A DNA stretch of 50,676 nt from the NCBI GenBank assembly GCA_001801575.1, contig MGYC01000006.1:1-50676 (forward strand), read 5' to 3'. Made by a program: the position numbers and the translations under genes. Of the stretch, positions 42,960 to 50,676 are shown piece after piece (the first letter of the stretch is position 1; each line of letters starts with the position of its first letter). This DNA comes from Gammaproteobacteria bacterium RIFCSPHIGHO2_12_FULL_41_20. Lineage in GTDB: Bacteria; Pseudomonadota; Gammaproteobacteria; DSM-16500. Under the pieces are notes generated by a model. The model saw only the letters and a list, made by a program, of their open reading frames with translations. It made no database searches and was not told the DNA's origin.

Positions 42960-44399
42960 ATGGCCCAGACAAGAAACTCCTCAACTACGCAATTTGCAGA
43001 TCTTCCAGATGAGGTATTACAGCTTATCTTGCAAGGCTTAAGTACTAACGACTTACTCCGCTTATCTAGAACGTGTCAGATACTACGCACTAATGCACTC
43101 GCAGTACTTTGTCGAAACCCTGTATTTCAATCCACCCTGTTAACACCGCTACTGAGAGCTGGCATAACCATTGCCGATAAGAGCGATCCAGCCACGTGTA
43201 ACGACTTGCTCAGTGCGCTCGCTACCATTGCACAACAGCCTGCAGCGAATATAGAGTTGCGCATGCTAGCACTGATGACAATCATACGGATTGAAATTGC
43301 CGCAGCTAAAAAAGACCGCGAGCATAAGACAACCTATTTTGATTCTGCTCTACAACAACTATTACTGATAGGACAAAATAACCATTTGTTACTCACTGTT
43401 TTACTACACAAGATTTCGCAGCAACTCGGATTACCGGATAAACCTAATTTTCCTCTCACTGCAGATTACATTCTACAAGATACAACAGGAAGAAATTCCA
43501 CGATTGCACCCTATTTGCGTACAGAAGAACAACAAAAATTAGCAATTAAAATTCAAGATTTATTTGCGAGTGGCACAGAAGATAATATTGTTAAGGCATT
43601 GTATATTTGCCGAACCATGCTCCCGTATTTTGATCGTACACAACAAGCGGCCATAACAGAAAAATTTTGCAGCTACATGACTGATCCAGAAATATTCTCC
43701 GTAGCACAACAAGTTTGTGGTGCAATGTGGCCACACCTCACTGCACAGCAAAAAGATTCCTTATTAAAAACTACATTAAGCCGGATTACTGATCCACTAG
43801 CAGTCGGAACACAAGTATCTGCGCTGCATACTTGCGCAGAAATAGCCTCACAACTCACACCAGCACAATATCAGCTAGCTATTACTGCTATTCAGCCTTT
43901 ATGGCAAAATGACAATATGCAAATTCGTTGTGCTGCATTACTAGCAGGTGGCGCCTTATGTGCACAACCCTCAGCAAATATAATCTCTCGTAATGAGATA
44001 ATAAGATTAGCATTTATTGGATTACAAGATGACAATGAAAATATTAAACTAGCCGCTCTGGATACTTGCCAAAAGTTATACACAACACTCAATGATGAAC
44101 AACACTCTCGATTACGCATGGCTATTTTAGCCATGCTAAAGAATCCACTTACTCAACAAGCTGCCGCTCAAGCCAGTATAGCATTATGGCCACAATTAGA
44201 AGACAATGAAAAACAGCAAATATGGGCTAGCACAGGAGCAGTTACTGCTGGCATATTTGCTAAATTACACGCTGCTATAACAAATAGCTCACTAACTAGT
44301 GTTTCTATATTTTCTATCCTTTCCAACATGCCAACAGGATATGGAGCGCTTCCTCCACCACCTCCCTTTCCACCGCCTACATACAAACCAGGAAGTTAA
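42960..44399 (+). CDS. F-box protein with helical repeats and polyproline tail, putative effector
   Basis: Residues about 13-55 form an F-box: FADLPDEVLQLILQGLSTND followed by LLRLSRTCQILRTNALAVL. This eukaryotic module binds Skp1 and recruits targets to SCF ubiquitin ligases; Legionella uses such effectors (AnkB, LegU1). The rest of the 479 residues is made of paired helices resembling HEAT/armadillo repeats (VSALHTCAEIASQLTPAQ, NIKLAALDTCQKLYTTLND, QAAAQASIALWPQLEDNE), a plausible target-binding surface. The tail is LPPPPPFPPPTYKPGS. The ATG at 42960 has AGAGA about six bases ahead; the frame is open to 42891 but the F-box fits the later start. Secretion is inferred. Confidence 0.85.
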   Translation: MAQTRNSSTTQFADLPDEVLQLILQGLSTNDLLRLSRTCQILRTNALAVLCRNPVFQSTLLTPLLRAGITIADKSDPATCNDLLSALATIAQQPAANIELRMLALMTIIRIEIAAAKKDREHKTTYFDSALQQLLLIGQNNHLLLTVLLHKISQQLGLPDKPNFPLTADYILQDTTGRNSTIAPYLRTEEQQKLAIKIQDLFASGTEDNIVKALYICRTMLPYFDRTQQAAITEKFCSYMTDPEIFSVAQQVCGAMWPHLTAQQKDSLLKTTLSRITDPLAVGTQVSALHTCAEIASQLTPAQYQLAITAIQPLWQNDNMQIRCAALLAGGALCAQPSANIISRNEIIRLAFIGLQDDNENIKLAALDTCQKLYTTLNDEQHSRLRMAILAMLKNPLTQQAAAQASIALWPQLEDNEKQQIWASTGAVTAGIFAKLHAAITNSSLTSVSIFSILSNMPTGYGALPPPPPFPPPTYKPGS

Positions 44400-44422
44400 C
44401 CCCTAAACCTCGTTAGTTTACC

Positions 44423-44444
44423 AGACCCTAGATTGCTGGGGTCT
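44423..44444 (+). terminator. Stem-loop after the F-box gene, possible terminator
   Basis: AGACCC and GGGTCT form a 6-bp stem around a 10-base loop 24 bases after the F-box stop. The following AATATTATTATACTT has only scattered Ts, so termination would be weak. Confidence 0.3.
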
Positions 44445-44581
44445 AATATTATTATACTTACTTTACCAAAGCCTTAATGAATATTGAGGCTATTCTGGCG
44501 AATCATGTATACATGCTCTCTACTAAGTATTACATGTCACCTTTGTTCAAAAAAGGATACGGCTTTCCAAGGAGCAAGATT

Positions 44582-46789
44582 ATGTTCGCGCAACCGAAAC
44601 TCTTAGCTGTTTTTAGTAAAAAACATACAGGTACAGACAACATTCAAGCTCTACAACAAGAATTATATCATACCGATTTAGACTTTCATTCACTAACAGA
44701 TAAATCTATTCAAGAATATCTGTCACGGATAAAAAGATTATATATCGCCACTTATGATGTCATTGCTGAATTACAACCCCACCCAGAAAACATTAAATTT
44801 TCTACTGTAATACAACCACTAATAGATTTACGCATCTTCGTTGAAACCGCCTATCAATTATGCGTCTTCCCCATGCACGTGCATCCTATAGAAAGTGTGC
44901 GAAAAGCAAGTGCAGAAACTAGCAAAGAATTAGGCAATCTCATCGTTACTTGTGAACAGCGTCAAGATGTTTTTCAAGTATTGCGAAAATATGAGGCAAC
45001 CACTTATCAACAAGAAAAATCATCACTGAGCACAGAACAGAATCGCTATGTTATCCAATTAATGCAAGAATACAAACGCAATGGCTTGTATATTCAGGAT
45101 GAAAAAACAAAAGAAGAGATTACTAGCATCAAAAAACGCATATCTGAACTCTGCATAGAATTCCAGCATAACTATAACGAAGCTAAGACTAGCTTTATCA
45201 TGACGACAGAAGAATTAGCAGGGGTGCCTGAGTGTTGGTTTAGCAAAGATCGGCAAGTTTCTCCTAATCACTATCGCGTTACATTACAACGCCCTGATAT
45301 ATTTACCCTATTAGATTATGCTAAAAATAGAGAAGTACGAAAAAAAATATATGTGGCTTTTCATAGTATATGTGAAAAAGAAAATCTTCCTGTTTTGAAA
45401 GAAGCTCTGCTGTTAAGGCAAAAATTAGCTAAGTTATTAGGATATGAAACGTATGCTGATTATGTGACAGAAACTAGAATAGCGAAAACTGGGCACAATG
45501 TTAGAATATTTTTAGAGACAATGAATGAACAATTTACTCCACTGCTCAAGAATAACTTACAAGCATTAACTTATTTTGCCCGTTCTATAGAACATGATGA
45601 CTCCTTTATCTTGCAATATTATGACCTACGGTATTATATGCGTTTACGCGAAGAAGCATTATTAAATATTAACTCAGAAAAAATAAAAACGTATTTCTCA
45701 CGGGAAAAAGTTATTCAAGGTACATTAGATATTTATGAAAAACTATTTGGAGTACAATTTGTTAAGCAAGAACATAAAAAAACCTGGCATAATGATGTGA
45801 AAACCTTTGATGTATACAACTATGATCATGCTCAGCATAGACAAGGAGAGAAAATAGGTAGTTTTTATTTAGATTTACATCCAAGAGATGGAAAATACAA
45901 TCATGCAGAAGCCTATGGAATTATTCATGGTTGCGATTTATCGCATCTGGAACAATCTAATCAGCGCCGATTATCGATTGTAGCAATGGTATGTAACTTT
46001 CCCAAACATGGTTATTGGCCATTAGAGGATGTTATCACATTTTTTCACGAGTTCGGCCATGTTATGCATTTCATTTGCTCACACACTGCATTAGCAGCAT
46101 TTCATGGGGAAAATGTAGAAATGGACTTCCTAGAAGCACCATCACAAATGCTAGAAAACTGGTGTTATGAACCTGGCGTGCTACGCTTGCTAAGCGCGCA
46201 TCCAGACACCCATGAACCCTTACCAGAAACTGTGGCAATGCAATTAAAAGAACAATTCAGAATGCACGCGGGATATGTATATAGACAAGCGCTAATGCTT
46301 AGTCTATTTGACTATTGGGTTCATACTATGTCTATTGAAGAATTAACAAGCCTTGATGTGAAAACCTTCTTTCATCATCTACAAAGAGAAAACCTACAAT
46401 TACCGATAATCGATGAAACTTGCGACCCAGCTAGCTTTACCCATCTTCTTAGTGAGTATGGGGGTAATTATTATGGTTATTTGATGTCAGAAGCATATGC
46501 AGCAGATATGTATGATACTGTGTTCAAGCGTGATCCTCTATCCACTGTAAATGGAGAAAAATATCGTCGCTATATTTTACAGCCTGGCGCCTCGCAAAAT
46601 GGCATGGAATTGATGAGAAATTTTTTAGGTAGAGTCCCTACCGTAAATGCATTTCTTAGAAAATGCGGGTTACCAAGTCCAGTTTCTCATAGAAAAAAGA
46701 CCGGTAATTTATTTAATACTGAACAAGTCAGTAGAGAACAACCAGCCCCTGCAGAATTAGATAAAAAATCTAGTACAGTGTCCATTTGA
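44582..46789 (+). CDS. M3-family oligopeptidase, thimet oligopeptidase-like
   Basis: This zinc metallopeptidase has 735 residues from the chosen start. The catalytic motif is HEFGH (from about residue 489) in ITFFHEFGHVMHFICS, with the third ligand in MDFLEAPSQMLENW about 28 residues on, and substrate-contact HAGYVYRQALMLSLFDYWVH later. The wording around the zinc site (VAMVCNFPK before, EMDFLEAPSQMLENWCYEP after) is nearer to eukaryotic thimet oligopeptidase and neurolysin than to E. coli OpdA or Dcp. M3 enzymes cut short peptides in the cytosol; whether this one is exported is unknown. The ATG at 44582 has AAGGAG seven bases ahead; the longer frame from 44477 lacks one. The 3' end lies in an ERIC-like element. 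Confidence 0.88.
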   Translation: MFAQPKLLAVFSKKHTGTDNIQALQQELYHTDLDFHSLTDKSIQEYLSRIKRLYIATYDVIAELQPHPENIKFSTVIQPLIDLRIFVETAYQLCVFPMHVHPIESVRKASAETSKELGNLIVTCEQRQDVFQVLRKYEATTYQQEKSSLSTEQNRYVIQLMQEYKRNGLYIQDEKTKEEITSIKKRISELCIEFQHNYNEAKTSFIMTTEELAGVPECWFSKDRQVSPNHYRVTLQRPDIFTLLDYAKNREVRKKIYVAFHSICEKENLPVLKEALLLRQKLAKLLGYETYADYVTETRIAKTGHNVRIFLETMNEQFTPLLKNNLQALTYFARSIEHDDSFILQYYDLRYYMRLREEALLNINSEKIKTYFSREKVIQGTLDIYEKLFGVQFVKQEHKKTWHNDVKTFDVYNYDHAQHRQGEKIGSFYLDLHPRDGKYNHAEAYGIIHGCDLSHLEQSNQRRLSIVAMVCNFPKHGYWPLEDVITFFHEFGHVMHFICSHTALAAFHGENVEMDFLEAPSQMLENWCYEPGVLRLLSAHPDTHEPLPETVAMQLKEQFRMHAGYVYRQALMLSLFDYWVHTMSIEELTSLDVKTFFHHLQRENLQLPIIDETCDPASFTHLLSEYGGNYYGYLMSEAYAADMYDTVFKRDPLSTVNGEKYRRYILQPGASQNGMELMRNFLGRVPTVNAFLRKCGLPSPVSHRKKTGNLFNTEQVSREQPAPAELDKKSSTVSI

Positions 46790-46950
46790 TTTTGTTCTTC
46801 TAGCGCTCAGGTTGCAAGTATTTTAAATGTTCTGAGCGACAAAAAGTGCAGGAATACTGAAGTATTTCGAACTTTTTTTCGTGAGGAACGTTGAAAAGAC
46901 GACGCAAGATGAGATGCTAGAAGAACAAAATCAAATGGACACTGTACTAG
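46770..46950. repeat. ERIC-like palindromic element at the oligopeptidase 3' end
   Basis: Two perfect 35-bp arms (46770-46804 and 46916-46950; CTAGTACAGTGTCCATTTG... with its complement) enclose a core with CTGAGCGACAAAAAGTGCAG and the hairpin GAATACTGAAGTATTTC. This core resembles ERIC-like elements and the element at 35337-35530. The left arm includes the last six codons and stop of the oligopeptidase gene. Confidence 0.75.
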
Positions 46951-46978
46951 TGCAATGATTCACTGATTTGTGAAAATT

Positions 46979-47527
46979 CTATAATTTATTATTAAGCTCT
47001 ATCTCATCCTGTTTTCTTGCCTCAAGAAATCTGTCCCAAGCTTGTCGGCGACGATATTTTCTAAATAGATCAGCAAAAAATCCCGATGATGTAGTACTGG
47101 TTAATCCGCGAGAACAAGATGGTAACGTAATCTCTGCATTTTCCAACATCTGCAGCGCTGCTGCTAATGTATCACTAATGGATAGTATCTTTTCTTCCTT
47201 ATCTGAAGCTAGTTTAGTAACACGTTGGGTAAGCGCATAGATTTGAACATCAAGATCCGCGTCTAAGACCCAGCTATCCAGCACTTGCGGCTGCGTAGAA
47301 AGCGCTTGTCTTACAGCGCTAATTCCCTGATTTGCCAACCCCACATAGCATAGGGTTTCTTCCACAGCTTGTTCTGCCATCTCCCTAGTGGTATTCCCAC
47401 TCTTTATTTCGCGTGCCGCCCATAGCGCTCTATCTGCACAAACTTCAGCAAGTAACATTGCCTCTGATGCCTCTTCTAGTTTTTTAATTAGCTGCTCCGC
47501 GGTAAATCGTTCTCTTCCTATACTCAT
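46979..47527 (-). CDS. Hypothetical helical protein, accessory region
   Basis: I do not recognise this 182-residue protein. It is mostly helical and charged: FTAEQLIKKLEEASEAMLLA at the start, DLDVQIYALTQRVTKLASD in the middle, and a basic C-terminal helix (FFADLFRKYRRRQAWDRFLE) ending in EIELNNKL. There is no signal or membrane segment. GGGGGC about eight bases ahead is a moderate Shine-Dalgarno sequence. A glutamate-containing C-terminus is compatible with a Dot/Icm secretion signal, but this is weak evidence. It ends 28 bases beyond the ERIC-like element. Confidence 0.6.
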   Translation of the reverse strand: MSIGRERFTAEQLIKKLEEASEAMLLAEVCADRALWAAREIKSGNTTREMAEQAVEETLCYVGLANQGISAVRQALSTQPQVLDSWVLDADLDVQIYALTQRVTKLASDKEEKILSISDTLAAALQMLENAEITLPSCSRGLTSTTSSGFFADLFRKYRRRQAWDRFLEARKQDEIELNNKL

Positions 47528-47574
47528 TATGAGCCCCCGATTAAATTTATACTAATGCCGGATCTCTTTATCTT

Positions 47575-48024
47575 TTACCCTTTCTTTCTCATAGCAATGT
47601 GAGCGATACCGGCCTCCTCATACAACTCGCCATCGGCCTGAAATCCATATTCTTCATAAAACTTTTGTAAATAAGCCTGTGCGGAACAGATAATAAGCAC
47701 CCCTGGATAATGAGCTTGGCAATACCGCAATAATTCTTCCATTAAGCGCCGGCCGTATCCTTGATGGCGCATACTCCTAGCAGTAACAACACGCCCAAAA
47801 TTTAAATACGGTTCCGTGTCGGTAGGTAGAAAAAGGCGTAGATAAGTGCATAATCTATTATCCTTCTCACCTAATAGATGTAAAGCAATCTTGTCCTTGC
47901 CATCTGGATCCAAGTAGAAACAACGTTGTTCCCTCACGAAAACTTCAAAACGTAAAGCAAGAATAGTGTACAGTTGATCAACTGTTAAAGTATGAAACTT
48001 GGACCAAGTTAATTGCACAGTCAA
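47575..48024 (-). CDS. GNAT-family N-acetyltransferase, ElaA type
   Basis: The 149-residue protein matches the ElaA subfamily of GNAT acetyltransferases: LYTILALRFEVFVREQRCFY at the N-terminus, LNFGRVVTARSMRHQGYGRR carrying the acetyl-CoA pyrophosphate loop (HQGYGRRL), and a C-terminal AYLQKFYEEYGFQADGELYE. Length agrees with E. coli ElaA (153). The acceptor substrate of ElaA is not established. It is a normal bacterial gene, with no eukaryotic features, set among putative effectors, and 47 bases upstream of the hypothetical gene on the same strand. Confidence 0.88.
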   Translation of the reverse strand: MTVQLTWSKFHTLTVDQLYTILALRFEVFVREQRCFYLDPDGKDKIALHLLGEKDNRLCTYLRLFLPTDTEPYLNFGRVVTARSMRHQGYGRRLMEELLRYCQAHYPGVLIICSAQAYLQKFYEEYGFQADGELYEEAGIAHIAMRKKG

Positions 48025-48130
48025 CCTCTTTTATACAAAATAAATTCCACGGGATAGCTGCTCTGCACGCAGACTGCCGCAATAATACCACAGTTAGCCT
48101 AAGTCTCGTAGATCTCCAGATTTTTTTCAG

Positions 48131-49381
48131 CTAAAGCGGCGTGGCACGCAAAGCTAAACATGGCTCTTCCACTAGCAGAGAGAAAAACTCCAGAGCAGAT
48201 TGCATAGAAGGTCGGCGTACAGGATCTGAATCAGTCATTTGCGCAAGGTAATTAAGTAGTCTTTTACGTGTTGGATTATTTACTGTCGCTGCATCAACAA
48301 GGGTGAAAATCTCCCCTTCTGTCACTAACTTACAAAATACCGCCAAACTCATGCCTAATGCATAAACTTCAGTTTTTTCATTCGGTATTAAAGTCCGATA
48401 TAATTCAGGTGCAGTATAATCAGGAGCACACAAAAGTTCTCGAGCCCACGGGCTATCTGTAGGTGGTGCATCTAATGCTCTCGCAGAGCCAAAATCAATC
48501 ACCGTCACCTTACTGTTTACAAGATCATACATAATATTGTCAGGATTAATATCACAATGCAGCACTTTACACATGATAATTTCAATAAATTCGCGGATAA
48601 CATAAGTAGATATGGATAGTAATAATTTATCATCATTAATCTCATTGGATAATTTGCTAAGTGGCTTGCCGCGGGCGAGTTTTAACCCAACATAATGGGT
48701 ACCATGGATATCCACCGCACCTATCATTTGGTTAGCTTGGCGTAGCATAGCGATTTCTTGATTAATTTTAAAAAGTCTCTTTGCTTCTGTATCATAATAG
48801 TCAGTATCCTCTGCAACGGATTCATCAGCACTTGGCCTCTCATTTACTGCTCCACTTCCATGTACATCATCAACAGAAATAGAAGAAAATGGATTTTCCC
48901 TCGTAGAAGAGGCTTGTGACACACTCAGATTTGAAAAAACAGGCATAGAAACAGGTGGGATACCGCTCGAAAACGGCATAAAGTCAACCTGGATCGCCTG
49001 AGGCTTTTCAAAAATCTTCACCGCATACCAGTCACCCGTATCTAAGGCTTGCATTAATCTCACTTCTGCAAAGCTACCTCTCCCTAAAGATTGAGCTAAA
49101 TACACAGCATAATCATGTGGGCAACCTGTTTGTGGATGGACCAGCCTGAGCACTAGGTAATGTTGCTGACTCGCTGAGGTTATCTCTTGATATTGAACCT
49201 GGGGATCATGGATAAAAATCTTTCCTGCTGCCTCAATTTCTTGTTGAGTGAGTAATTTTCCATTGGCATGTAAATGTGCCCTATCTATTTCAGGAGGGAT
49301 AAAAGATATCTGACTGTCCCATTCCTTGCGGGAAGCAAATAACCCATCCGCAGATGACATAGTTCTCTTCGGTAAGGCCAT
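48131..49381 (-). CDS. Protein-kinase-fold protein with atypical catalytic loop, putative effector
   Basis: The 416-residue protein has the ordered landmarks of a eukaryotic-type kinase: glycine loop LGRGSFAEV (from residue 99), AVK with Lys122, a Glu in KINQEIAMLRQ (Glu209), HCDINPDN (275-282, Asp277 and Asn282), DFG (296-298) and APE (324-326). Two points are odd. The HRDLKxxN loop reads HCDINPDN, losing the Arg and the Lys usual in Ser/Thr kinases, and about 70 Ser/Pro-rich residues (about 127-195) are inserted between the VAIK lysine and helix C. It may be an active atypical kinase, act on small molecules or proteins, or be impaired. The N-terminal 90 residues are unassigned. Legionella secretes related LegK kinases; secretion here is inferred. 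Confidence 0.82.
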   Translation of the reverse strand: MALPKRTMSSADGLFASRKEWDSQISFIPPEIDRAHLHANGKLLTQQEIEAAGKIFIHDPQVQYQEITSASQQHYLVLRLVHPQTGCPHDYAVYLAQSLGRGSFAEVRLMQALDTGDWYAVKIFEKPQAIQVDFMPFSSGIPPVSMPVFSNLSVSQASSTRENPFSSISVDDVHGSGAVNERPSADESVAEDTDYYDTEAKRLFKINQEIAMLRQANQMIGAVDIHGTHYVGLKLARGKPLSKLSNEINDDKLLLSISTYVIREFIEIIMCKVLHCDINPDNIMYDLVNSKVTVIDFGSARALDAPPTDSPWARELLCAPDYTAPELYRTLIPNEKTEVYALGMSLAVFCKLVTEGEIFTLVDAATVNNPTRKRLLNYLAQMTDSDPVRRPSMQSALEFFSLLVEEPCLALRATPL

Positions 49382-49613
49382 GATTTTGCACTCATTTAGT
49401 GTAAGTCTGATTGTATTTTTATACTTATCTTTAATTATAGGTTAAATTAGTCATGATGGTAGACATGCATCTCTTTTGTTTGGTATTTATCCCAGGTTGG
49501 CATCATTAAATCCAAACAATCTCATGGTTATACCTCAGCTGCGCGATAATGTAATTTTCTTTGCATCCATAATTCACCAGGTACAAAATCGGGGCAAGAT
49601 CAGGCAGCTCATC

Positions 49614-50676
49614 TCAGCTGACGCGATGGCGTTTAATGAGAGGCTCGCATCGCAACTCGCTGCATAATTTCGATAAGCTCTCTGTTTTTGCTCGACATAA
49701 GTTTTCCAAAGCGTGCGTGCAAACAAAACAACGAAGCAGACTACCCCACCACCCGTGCTCCCCATTTTTATTGTACCAATCAAATGCGCCAGGAGTAGCA
49801 GATACAAAGCAAGAATTTCCATCATAAGGATCCACGAACATCGTCTGGCCCAACTTACCAACGAGTGGGGACAATGACTGCGGAGTACCTTTCGGATGGC
49901 GGCAGAACAAACCATCTCGGCGATCAGGACCTTTATCCATATTGAGATTGGCTAACCCATTCTTGCAACACTGGCCATCCACCGCTGTTAATGCCGCTTC
50001 CGCTGACCCTATGACCTCGCGTGAATAGAAAGATAACTGATCAACACTCCATGGTTCCCATTGAGCATCGTACACTTTGCCTATCTCATGCATAATGCCT
50101 AGCGGAAAATGCAATCCTGTTTCGATGATTTCCCTTTCCTTGGGTGTAAAGATCCGGCGTAATTCTGCAACTGCTTGTCTTGTTTCATCCAACGTGGCTC
50201 GACCATGGGTGCAGGGGTCGGCTGTTATCTTCTCAACAATTTTCTTTAGCTGGGCAATCACCTGTTCGATCTGTTCTTTATTTCTATCGTCATAGAGCGC
50301 TGCTTCACTCATATCCGGAGCAGGTGGCCACTGACAATTTGGAAACTGTGCTTGAAATTGGGCTTGTGCATGGGCTTCCCCGTTTTCTATGTTCGGTATG
50401 ATGGCTTCATGCACTTGCTTTAGTGCCCATACATCGCCAGCACCCAGGAAAAGTTGATAGGGAGAAGCTTTTATCTTTCGACCAAAGTGGTCTGTTACTA
50501 TCGCTTCTCTAAACAATAACTCAGGATATTTTTTCAAAATAGCAATCGCTGCCAATCTTGTCTCATCTACTTGTTGATAAGACTCTGGTGCCGCAGCCAC
50601 TACGCCAGGCAGTAGCCGTACGAAAGCACTCGCTTCTTCAGCTTGGTGCGATACTCGCGCAAACACACCGAGGACA
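49614..50676 (-). CDS. Partial Legionellales-type hypothetical protein, probably frameshifted near its 3' end
   Basis: The reading frame is open to the window edge, so the N-terminus is missing; GTG 50666 is only the first start-like codon. About 350 residues are visible, with LFREAIVTDHFGRKIKASPY, FLGAGDVWALKQVHEAIIP and WEPWSVDQLSFYSREVIGSA, which recall a family of unknown function common in Legionella and Coxiella relatives, often beside ankyrin proteins. Near 49730 the sense appears to jump frame: the next frame reads TLWKTYVEQKQRAYRNYAAS to a stop at 49574, resembling the usual end of that family, while the current frame gives CTHALENLCRAKTES. A small indel would explain this. The gene may be decaying. 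The family link is from memory and needs a search. Confidence 0.55.
   Translation of the reverse strand, partial: VLGVFARVSHQAEEASAFVRLLPGVVAAAPESYQQVDETRLAAIAILKKYPELLFREAIVTDHFGRKIKASPYQLFLGAGDVWALKQVHEAIIPNIENGEAHAQAQFQAQFPNCQWPPAPDMSEAALYDDRNKEQIEQVIAQLKKIVEKITADPCTHGRATLDETRQAVAELRRIFTPKEREIIETGLHFPLGIMHEIGKVYDAQWEPWSVDQLSFYSREVIGSAEAALTAVDGQCCKNGLANLNMDKGPDRRDGLFCRHPKGTPQSLSPLVGKLGQTMFVDPYDGNSCFVSATPGAFDWYNKNGEHGWWGSLLRCFVCTHALENLCRAKTESLSKLCSELRCEPLIKRHRVS

Noticed and set aside
49574-49915. Separate 113-residue gene
   Set aside because: Only its last third looks like protein; the upstream part is a shadow of the longer frame. It is better explained as the frameshifted end of the neighbouring gene.
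1-50676. CRISPR array
   Set aside because: Repeats are palindromic and singly placed between genes. There is no series of equal spacers and no cas gene.

Overview
The window comes from an intracellular gammaproteobacterium of the order Legionellales, probably Coxiellaceae-like (Coxiella, Rickettsiella, Aquicella and relatives). The grounds are a near-continuous block of Dot/Icm type IVB secretion genes in Legionella/Coxiella order, tandem icmL-type genes, AT-rich coding, housekeeping blocks in gammaproteobacterial order, and a downstream cluster of genes with eukaryotic-like domains. Species cannot be named from the sequence alone.

Layout. 0.1-6.8 kb is housekeeping: pdxB and ubiA leftward, then yhgN/marC-type, rsmJ, dedA, accB, accC and fis rightward. 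7.0-28.7 kb is the secretion locus. icmH/dotU and icmF point right, followed by a dienelactone-hydrolase-family gene. From 28.6 down to 12.2 kb a leftward operon reads dotM, dotL, dotK, dotJ, three consecutive dotI/icmL paralogues, dotH, dotG, dotF, dotE, dotP, dotN, dotO. 28.7-37.2 kb is housekeeping again: dksA, prmC, prfA, hemA leftward; lolB, tRNA-Gln, prs, rplY, pth, ychF rightward. 37.3-50.7 kb is an accessory region with probable secreted substrates: a coiled-coil membrane protein, a 16-repeat ankyrin protein with two polyproline tracts, a divergent F-box protein with a polyproline tail, a thimet-oligopeptidase-like metalloprotease, an unknown protein, a GNAT acetyltransferase, a protein-kinase-fold protein with an atypical catalytic loop, and a partial gene that looks frameshifted.

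How the genes work together. From family knowledge, DotL/M/N form the coupling complex that receives substrates, DotO is the VirB4-like motor, DotI/DotJ and DotE/DotP are inner-membrane parts, DotF/G/H/K build the envelope-spanning core, and IcmH/IcmF stabilise it. dotA, dotB, dotC, dotD and icmQRSTW are not in the window. The ankyrin, F-box, kinase and coiled-coil genes are reasonable Dot/Icm substrates, but this is inferred from domains and context only.

Repeats are the most unusual feature. At least three families of short palindromic elements sit in intergenic gaps. Several overlap gene ends: a perfect 179-bp palindrome contains the last codons of icmF; one palindrome shares the stop codon of a dotI paralogue; one element supplies the ribosome-binding site of rsmJ; its second copy supplies the last codons and stop of a putative effector; and ERIC-like elements enclose the start of pth and the end of the oligopeptidase gene. 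A separate GC-rich, 13-bp-TIR relic lies between dotH and the dotI array.
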